Positions 59,501 through 64,000 of a stretch of 64,000 nucleotides of DNA are shown in pieces. The notes below the pieces were generated by a model, which saw only the letters and a list, made by a program, of their open reading frames with translations, was not told the origin of the DNA and searched no databases. Origin of the DNA: Ruminococcaceae bacterium BL-6 (GTDB lineage: Bacteria; Bacillota; Clostridia; Oscillospirales; Acutalibacteraceae); the NCBI GenBank assembly GCA_902810075.1, contig LR778135.1:1302001-1366000 (forward strand), in the 5' to 3' direction. Numbering within the stretch: position 1 is the stretch's first letter; each line of letters begins with the position of its first letter. The position numbers were made by a program, and so were the translations under genes.

Positions 59501-60742
59501 ATGAACATCATTTTGGTCAATCATTATGCCGGAACCGGGCGCAGCATGGAGTTCCGCCCCTATTTCATGGCAAAGCGCTGGGTGCGGCAGGGGCACCGGG
59601 TCACGATCGTGCTCTCGTCCTACTCCCATCTGCGCGGCGACAACCCGGACTTAAAGGGCCGCCCGACCATGGAGCAGACCATCGACGGGATCCGCTATTT
59701 CTGGATTTCCGGGCCTGCATATGAGGGGAACGGCGTGGGCCGGATCAAGAACATGATGTCGTTCATCCGCGGGCTTTCCCGCTATGAAAGCGAGATCAAC
59801 GCGCAAGGGAAGCCGGATGCGGTCATCGCCTCGTCCACCTACCCGCTCGAAATCTATCCGCTGCACCGGATGGCGAAGAGGCATGGGGCCATGCTGATCT
59901 ACGAGGTGCACGACCTGTGGCCTTTGAGCCCCATGGAACTGGGCGGGATGTCGAAATACCACCCGTTCATTGTGGTGATGCAGGCGGCGGAAAATTACTG
60001 CTACAAGCACTGCGATTACGTCGTTTCCATCCTTCCGAACGCGAAGGAGCACATGGTGGAGCACGGCATGAAGCCGGAAAAATTCATCTGCATCCCGAAC
60101 GGGATCGTCAAAGAGGACTGGGAAAACGCGGACCTGGATCATCCGGTCTACGGGGATAAGCTGAAGAAATACCGGGAAGAGGGCTTTTTCCTCGTTGGCT
60201 ACACCGGCGCGCACGGCGTCGCGAACGCGCTGGACAGCTATGTCGAGGCCGGGGAGCTGCTGCGCGGCAAAAAGATCAAGCTGCTGATGGTGGGGCAGGG
60301 CCCGGAGCGTGACAGGCTGGTGCGGAAAATCTCGGATTTGGGGCTGTCGGATGTCGTCGAGGCGCTCCCGGCCGTCAAGCGCTCGGATATCCCGGGCCTG
60401 CTCGCGCAGATGGATGCGCTCTACGTGGGCCTTCAGCGCCAGCCGCTGTTCCGGTTCGGCGTCAGCCCGAACAAGCTGATGGACTATATGATGGCGGCAA
60501 AGCCCGTCATTTTCGCGATCGAGGCGGGAAACGACATGGTCGCGGATGCCGGATGCGGCGTTTCGATTCCGCCGGAGGACAGCAAGGCAATCGCCCGCGC
60601 GGCGGAGCAGCTTGCAGCATTGCCCGAAGAGGAACGGGAGGCCATGGGCCGGCGGGGAAGGGAATATATCCTGAAAAACCACGAATACGACGTGCTTTCC
60701 AGCCGTTTTCTCGATGTCTTCCGTCTGCCCCGCCAGGAATAG
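59501..60742 (+). CDS. GT4-family glycosyltransferase, WbuB-like
   Basis: A 413-residue GT-B glycosyltransferase. The N domain opens ILVNHYAGTGRSMEFRPYFMA with the long GIRYFWISGPAYEGNGVGRI loop of WbuB/WbpH-like enzymes. The C domain has YTGAHGVANALDSYVEA, LMVGQGPERDRL and FGVSPNKLMDYMMAAKPVIF, which binds the donor. It ends the wbp-like operon, four bases after the epimerase. It probably transfers ManNAc3NAcA or a related amino sugar to a lipid-linked glycan. No flippase or polymerase gene is in the window. Confidence 0.87.
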   Translation: MNIILVNHYAGTGRSMEFRPYFMAKRWVRQGHRVTIVLSSYSHLRGDNPDLKGRPTMEQTIDGIRYFWISGPAYEGNGVGRIKNMMSFIRGLSRYESEINAQGKPDAVIASSTYPLEIYPLHRMAKRHGAMLIYEVHDLWPLSPMELGGMSKYHPFIVVMQAAENYCYKHCDYVVSILPNAKEHMVEHGMKPEKFICIPNGIVKEDWENADLDHPVYGDKLKKYREEGFFLVGYTGAHGVANALDSYVEAGELLRGKKIKLLMVGQGPERDRLVRKISDLGLSDVVEALPAVKRSDIPGLLAQMDALYVGLQRQPLFRFGVSPNKLMDYMMAAKPVIFAIEAGNDMVADAGCGVSIPPEDSKAIARAAEQLAALPEEEREAMGRRGREYILKNHEYDVLSSRFLDVFRLPRQE

Positions 60743-60774
60743 AAAACAATCATCCCAAACAGATGAATACAGCG

Positions 60775-60817
60775 AAAAAGGCGCGGGGATCGATGCGATC
60801 GATCTCCGCGTCTTTTT
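60775..60817. terminator. Bidirectional terminator
   Basis: GCGGGGATCGAT pairs with ATCGATCTCCGC, flanked by AAAAAGGC and GTCTTTTT. It serves the convergent glycosyltransferase and superoxide dismutase genes. Confidence 0.85.
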
Positions 60818-60868
60818 CGCTTGAAAATCCCGGATGAATTTTTTGAACTTTTCGCAGGAAAATACGGA

Positions 60869-61372
60869 TCAGGAGCATCCGCATCCGCGTGCGGGAAGAA
60901 TCCGGCCGCACGCGATCCGCGCCCCGGAATCCCCGGCCGGCTGACTGGTAAAATCGTCGGGATGCGCGTGGACGATCACGGTGCGGCCGATGACCTCCCG
61001 GATCGTGAACCGGTCGGTGAAGACCGCCAGAAAAGCGGAGCCGCGGTTTCCGAACAGCGGCGGCAGGTCGCCCGCGTGCGCCGGATGCGGGCAGCCCTTC
61101 GGATTGTAATGCCATCCGGCATCCGCAAAGGGGTCTTCGGAATTTCCGGTGCAGGAGCCGCCTTCGTGAATGTGGAACCCGAAGATGTTGGAAGGGCAGC
61201 TTCCTTCTCCCTGGGGCAGACCGCGCACCTGCGCCGTCAGCAGAACGCCGTCTGCCGCCCGGTAGAAATTCACCGTCCCCCTGATGCCGGGGTAAGCCGG
61301 GCTGCCTGCGATCACGGCCCGCGCCTGCGGCGGCCTTCTCAGAAGATCCTGAATCTGTTGCAGGGAAAGCAA
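60869..61372 (-). CDS. Copper/zinc superoxide dismutase-family protein
   Basis: A 167-residue Cu/Zn-SOD fold protein. Metal-ligand motifs are present: GFHIHEGGSC (two copper His), HYNPKGCPHPAHAGDLPPL (bridging and zinc His, zinc-side region), and TVIVHAHPDDFTSQPAGDSG (copper His and the active-site loop). It ends with a Cys-rich GCGCS. No signal peptide or lipobox is seen, unusual for bacterial SodC, so it would be cytoplasmic. A TTG start follows GGAGGTGG. Activity is plausible but not certain. Confidence 0.88.
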   Translation of the reverse strand: MLSLQQIQDLLRRPPQARAVIAGSPAYPGIRGTVNFYRAADGVLLTAQVRGLPQGEGSCPSNIFGFHIHEGGSCTGNSEDPFADAGWHYNPKGCPHPAHAGDLPPLFGNRGSAFLAVFTDRFTIREVIGRTVIVHAHPDDFTSQPAGDSGARIACGRILPARGCGCS

Positions 61373-61496
61373 GTGACCACCTCCTGCCCTATCTTATGTG
61401 GGCGGAAGAAAAATGTTTGAACTATTTTCGGCAGAAGGGAGACCGTATGGAAAATCCACGTCCCGGCGCAGAAAAGCTGACGGCCGAATACTGGTC

Positions 61497-61540
61497 AAAA
61501 AAGGGCTCCGCTATTCCCGGAAAGGGAAACGGAGCTCTTC
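61497..61540 (-). terminator. Terminator after the C-terminal-tailed histidine kinase gene
   Basis: Read leftward, GAGCTCCG and an inner TTTCCCTTTCCGGGAA pair up to CGGAGCCC, followed by six T. Confidence 0.75.
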
Positions 61541-61549
61541 TTTCGGCAA

Positions 61550-63727
61550 TTAGATTCCATCTGGGCCGCCGGGGGATTCCGGAGGGGCATCGTCCTTCCG
61601 TTCTTCGCCGGTTTCTTCCGGCGAAGAACCGTCCGGTACCGGGATTTCGTTTCCGGATGTTCCGCCGCTTCCACCGGGTTCTTCCAAGGCTTCCCCGTTT
61701 CCTTCCGTTTTCTCCCGTGTGTCGGGCACGTACAGCGGCAGGGTGACCGAAGCCGAAAACAGGTCCGCGTCGACGCGGATCTCGAACGTGCCCCCGCATG
61801 CTTCCGTAAAGCTTTTCGCAATGGAAAGCCCCAGCCCGGAGCCCTCCGTCGTGCGGGATTCATCACCGCGCACAAAGCGCTCGGTGATGTCCGGGGCGTT
61901 GTCCAGCGCGTATTTCGAGGTGTTTTTCACCTGTGCCAGCGCTTTCCCGTCCTCCTGCTGAAGGGAGATGAAAACGCGGGAGCCTCCGAGCGAATACTGA
62001 AGGGCGTTCTTGATCAGGTTCTGAAAGACGCGGTACAGCCGGTTCCCATCCGCGTAAATGAAGACGGGGCCCTCGGGCAGAAGCGTCTTGACGGTCAGGC
62101 CCGAAGCGTCGATGTTTTCCTGCATATCGGCCATCGTCTGCTGCAGAAGCTTGTTCAGGTCGAGCTCCTCCATGCGCAGCTCCATGTTTCCGCTGCTGGC
62201 CTTCGAGATATCGAAAATATCCTGAACCATCCGTTTCAGGCGGTCGGCCTTCCGGGCCAGAATATCCACGTAATCGCGCACCTCTCCGGGCAGATTCTCC
62301 TCCCGCTGGAGCAGGTCGATGTAATTGATGATGGACGTGAGCGGGGTCTTGATGTCGTGGGAGACGTTCGTGATCAGGTCAACCTTCATGCGCTCGGATT
62401 TCACGCGCGCCTCCACGGCCCTGCTGATGCCGGATTCGATGCTGTCCAGGTCCGCCGCCGCCGCGGCGAGGTCGGATTCGCGCGCGAAGCGGAGCGGGGG
62501 GCCGCCCGTTCCCGCTTTCAGCGAAGCGATCCGGTCGAGCAGCAGGCCGAAATCCGAAACCGTCTCCTTTACGGCTCTGCCGTAAAAATACAGAAGCGCG
62601 ATCATTGCGGCGGCCGGAAAACAGGCGGCAGGCGGCGCCCGGAAGGCGAACAGGAGGAGCAGGATGAACAGCAGGACCTCCATTGCGGCGAACTGCCAGA
62701 AACGCGCCAGGAACCGTTTCTGGAACGGCTTCTGATTCAGGTAGTCACGGTAGACCCGCCGGGCCGCGCCGAAAAAACTGTGGCGGTAGAACTGAGGGTT
62801 GAAGCGGATGTCGTTGACGATCAGCATCAGGTACCAGAACAGCAGGTAGAGCAGGATAAAAAATCCGATGGTCCCGCGCGACGCCGCCGTATAAAGAAAG
62901 AAGAAAATCACAAATATAACGGTGGCGATCCCTTTCGTCTCGACCCAGAGCCGCCCGGTCAGCCGCGCGACGGATTTTTCGAATTCCGCCTTCCTTTTGC
63001 GCAGGGCGATCGACACGACGAGCAAAATGACGCCGAGGGCCGCAGCGCAGATTCCCGCGTAAAAAGCGAGGCGCTTTTGCTCCACTTCCGCGACGACCCC
63101 GCTCAGGCCGCCCGCCGATGCGTTCAGAACGGCCGGCTTCTCCGCCGCGGCGATGAAAAGGCGGCATTTGTCCAGCCGGGGGTAGTTCTGCCAGATAGCG
63201 CTGTCCCGGTCGGCGAGCGGCTCCAGAAAGGACTCGTAGCCATCCCGGTCGATCTGGTCCACGGTGTCGTAGACGACCGTGCCGTCCCGCGTGATTTTCA
63301 GGTTTTCCCCATCGAAGCTCAGAAGGTAATTGTAGCCCTCCGGGGCAAGGCCCTCGGCAAGCTTCCGGTTTTTCCCGTCGTCGTTGATGTTCGAGACCAC
63401 TCGGTCGCCCTTGCTGTTTTTTCCGTACACGATCAGGTTCGCCGCGTCGCCCCTCAGGCCCGGGTACTGGCTGCTGAACTCATCCGTGTTTTCGGAAAGA
63501 TAGGAAAGGGCGGAAAAGGTCAGATTGCTGACATACCCCTGAAACTCCCTCGTCTTCTGCACATCGTTTTCCGCAAGGCTTTTCACGGTGCGCCGGGTCC
63601 CGTCCAGGTCCGTGACGGCATAGAACAGCGCGCCGCCCGCGGCCGTCAGAAGGATGCTGACCCCGAGAAAAAAGCACAGCCAGCTAAGAAAGCTTCCCTT
63701 TTTCCGGCTCTTCGATTTTATATCCAA
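61550..63727 (-). CDS. Sensor histidine kinase with multiple membrane segments
   Basis: A 725-residue membrane histidine kinase. The first helix lies at about 15-37 and is followed by an outside domain of about 185 residues. Four or five further helices follow (about 225-400), which is more than the usual two. The HisKA site is NVSHDIKTPLTSIINYIDLL near residue 475; ATPase motifs are NLIKNALQYS and GSGLGLSIAKSF. The last 50 residues are a Gly/Glu/Pro-rich, probably disordered tail. A TTG start inside the end of the regulator gene (44-base overlap) follows GGTGTGGGG. The ligand is unknown. Confidence 0.85.
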   Translation of the reverse strand: MDIKSKSRKKGSFLSWLCFFLGVSILLTAAGGALFYAVTDLDGTRRTVKSLAENDVQKTREFQGYVSNLTFSALSYLSENTDEFSSQYPGLRGDAANLIVYGKNSKGDRVVSNINDDGKNRKLAEGLAPEGYNYLLSFDGENLKITRDGTVVYDTVDQIDRDGYESFLEPLADRDSAIWQNYPRLDKCRLFIAAAEKPAVLNASAGGLSGVVAEVEQKRLAFYAGICAAALGVILLVVSIALRKRKAEFEKSVARLTGRLWVETKGIATVIFVIFFFLYTAASRGTIGFFILLYLLFWYLMLIVNDIRFNPQFYRHSFFGAARRVYRDYLNQKPFQKRFLARFWQFAAMEVLLFILLLLFAFRAPPAACFPAAAMIALLYFYGRAVKETVSDFGLLLDRIASLKAGTGGPPLRFARESDLAAAAADLDSIESGISRAVEARVKSERMKVDLITNVSHDIKTPLTSIINYIDLLQREENLPGEVRDYVDILARKADRLKRMVQDIFDISKASSGNMELRMEELDLNKLLQQTMADMQENIDASGLTVKTLLPEGPVFIYADGNRLYRVFQNLIKNALQYSLGGSRVFISLQQEDGKALAQVKNTSKYALDNAPDITERFVRGDESRTTEGSGLGLSIAKSFTEACGGTFEIRVDADLFSASVTLPLYVPDTREKTEGNGEALEEPGGSGGTSGNEIPVPDGSSPEETGEERKDDAPPESPGGPDGI

Positions 63728-64000
63728 TTCCCCACACCACCTTCAAATATTCCGGCTCTTTTGGATTGATCTCGATTTTTTCCCGGATCCGGCGGATGTG
63801 GACCATCACGGTGTTCTCCGCGGAAAAGGCGGGCTCGTTCCACACGCGGCGGTAGATTTCCTCCGCGGGGAAGATCCTGCCCGGGTTGCGCATGAGCAGC
63901 TCCACGATTTTCGTTTCGGTCGCCGTCAGGCGCACCGGCTCGTTGTCCGCGGTGAGCACGTGGCTTTCCGTGTCGAAGGAAAGCCGGCCGATGGTGATCC
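63684..64000 (-). CDS. OmpR-family response regulator, partial (C-terminal part)
   Basis: The window holds only the winged-helix output domain, about 105 residues. TATETKIVELLMRNPGRIFPAEEIYRRVW and ENTVMVHIRRIREKIEINPKEPEYLKVVWGIGYKI are typical of OmpR/PhoB regulators. The receiver domain lies beyond the right edge. It overlaps the kinase gene by 44 bases, so the two form one two-component system. Confidence 0.88.
   Translation of the reverse strand, partial: ITIGRLSFDTESHVLTADNEPVRLTATETKIVELLMRNPGRIFPAEEIYRRVWNEPAFSAENTVMVHIRRIREKIEINPKEPEYLKVVWGIGYKIEEPEKGKLS

Noticed and set aside
61447..61746. Rightward ORF starting MENPRPGAEKLT after AGGGAG
   Set aside because: The start looks good, but the frame soon runs through the terminator of the opposite-strand kinase gene and then antisense to its coding region. 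At best it is a short remnant.

Overview
The window looks like a chromosome segment of a GC-rich, Gram-positive anaerobe of the class Clostridia, probably near the Oscillospiraceae/Ruminococcaceae. This is an inference from gene content and signals: strong Shine-Dalgarno sites, frequent TTG/GTG starts, TTGACA/TATAAT promoters with 17-base spacers, a T-box leader, a WalR-like box, Pho boxes, YesMN-type two-component genes and BmrCD-type exporters. No rRNA, CRISPR array or prophage was seen. Two IS5-family elements, one IS scar and a small family of hairpin repeats mark the recent rearrangements.

Layout. 1-3.3 kb: right end of an IS5-family element, lpdA, a serine dehydratase fragment, tRNA-Leu(UAA) and an orphan leucine-type T-box leader. 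3.5-6.4 kb: murE-murF. 6.6-7.3 kb: a secreted NlpC/P60 hydrolase behind a WalR-like box. 7.5-11.7 kb: potABCD polyamine uptake. 11.8-13 kb: an AT-rich, IS-truncated nuclease gene. 13-16.2 kb: a leftward group of UDP-glucose dehydrogenase, GT4 glycosyltransferase and a zinc phospholipase C-like protein. 16.7-31.1 kb: a large sugar locus with an RbsA/RbsC/SBP-type ABC transporter, a pseudo-amidohydrolase, a YjbQ protein, a PfkB kinase, a DUF4432 protein, a D-lyxose isomerase-like cupin and two aldolases. It ends with a YesN/YesM pair overlapped by an RbsA-like protein that has lost its ATPase motifs. 31.4-35.8 kb: small regulators, MFS exporter, DUF2975/XRE pair, ribosomal protein L25 and a small OadB-motif protein. 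36-43.3 kb: CoA-disulfide reductase with rhodanese, aldo/keto reductase, and a MarR-controlled heterodimeric ABC exporter. 43.4-50.6 kb: a complete leftward pstSCAB-phoU-phoBR operon behind an 11-bp-phased Pho box array. 51-52.3 kb: an intact IS5/IS427-type element inside a small membrane-protein gene. 52.5-60.7 kb: a surface-polysaccharide locus with two DegT aminotransferases and a wbpD-E-A-B-I-like set for UDP-ManNAc3NAcA, plus a glycosyltransferase. 60.9-64 kb: a Cu/Zn-type SOD protein and a two-component system cut by the window end.

How the genes work together. The pst, pot and sugar loci are self-contained uptake systems, each with its own regulation: Pho boxes and PhoBR for phosphate, and YesMN plus the degenerate ABC protein for sugar. 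The wbp-like genes and the ugd/GT4 group both feed nucleotide-activated uronic acids into envelope glycans. The strongest candidate for an undescribed system is the kinase / response regulator / dead tandem ABC protein module at 26.9-31.1 kb. The kinase has almost no extracytoplasmic domain, so its signal probably comes through a partner, and the ABC-derived protein is the obvious candidate.
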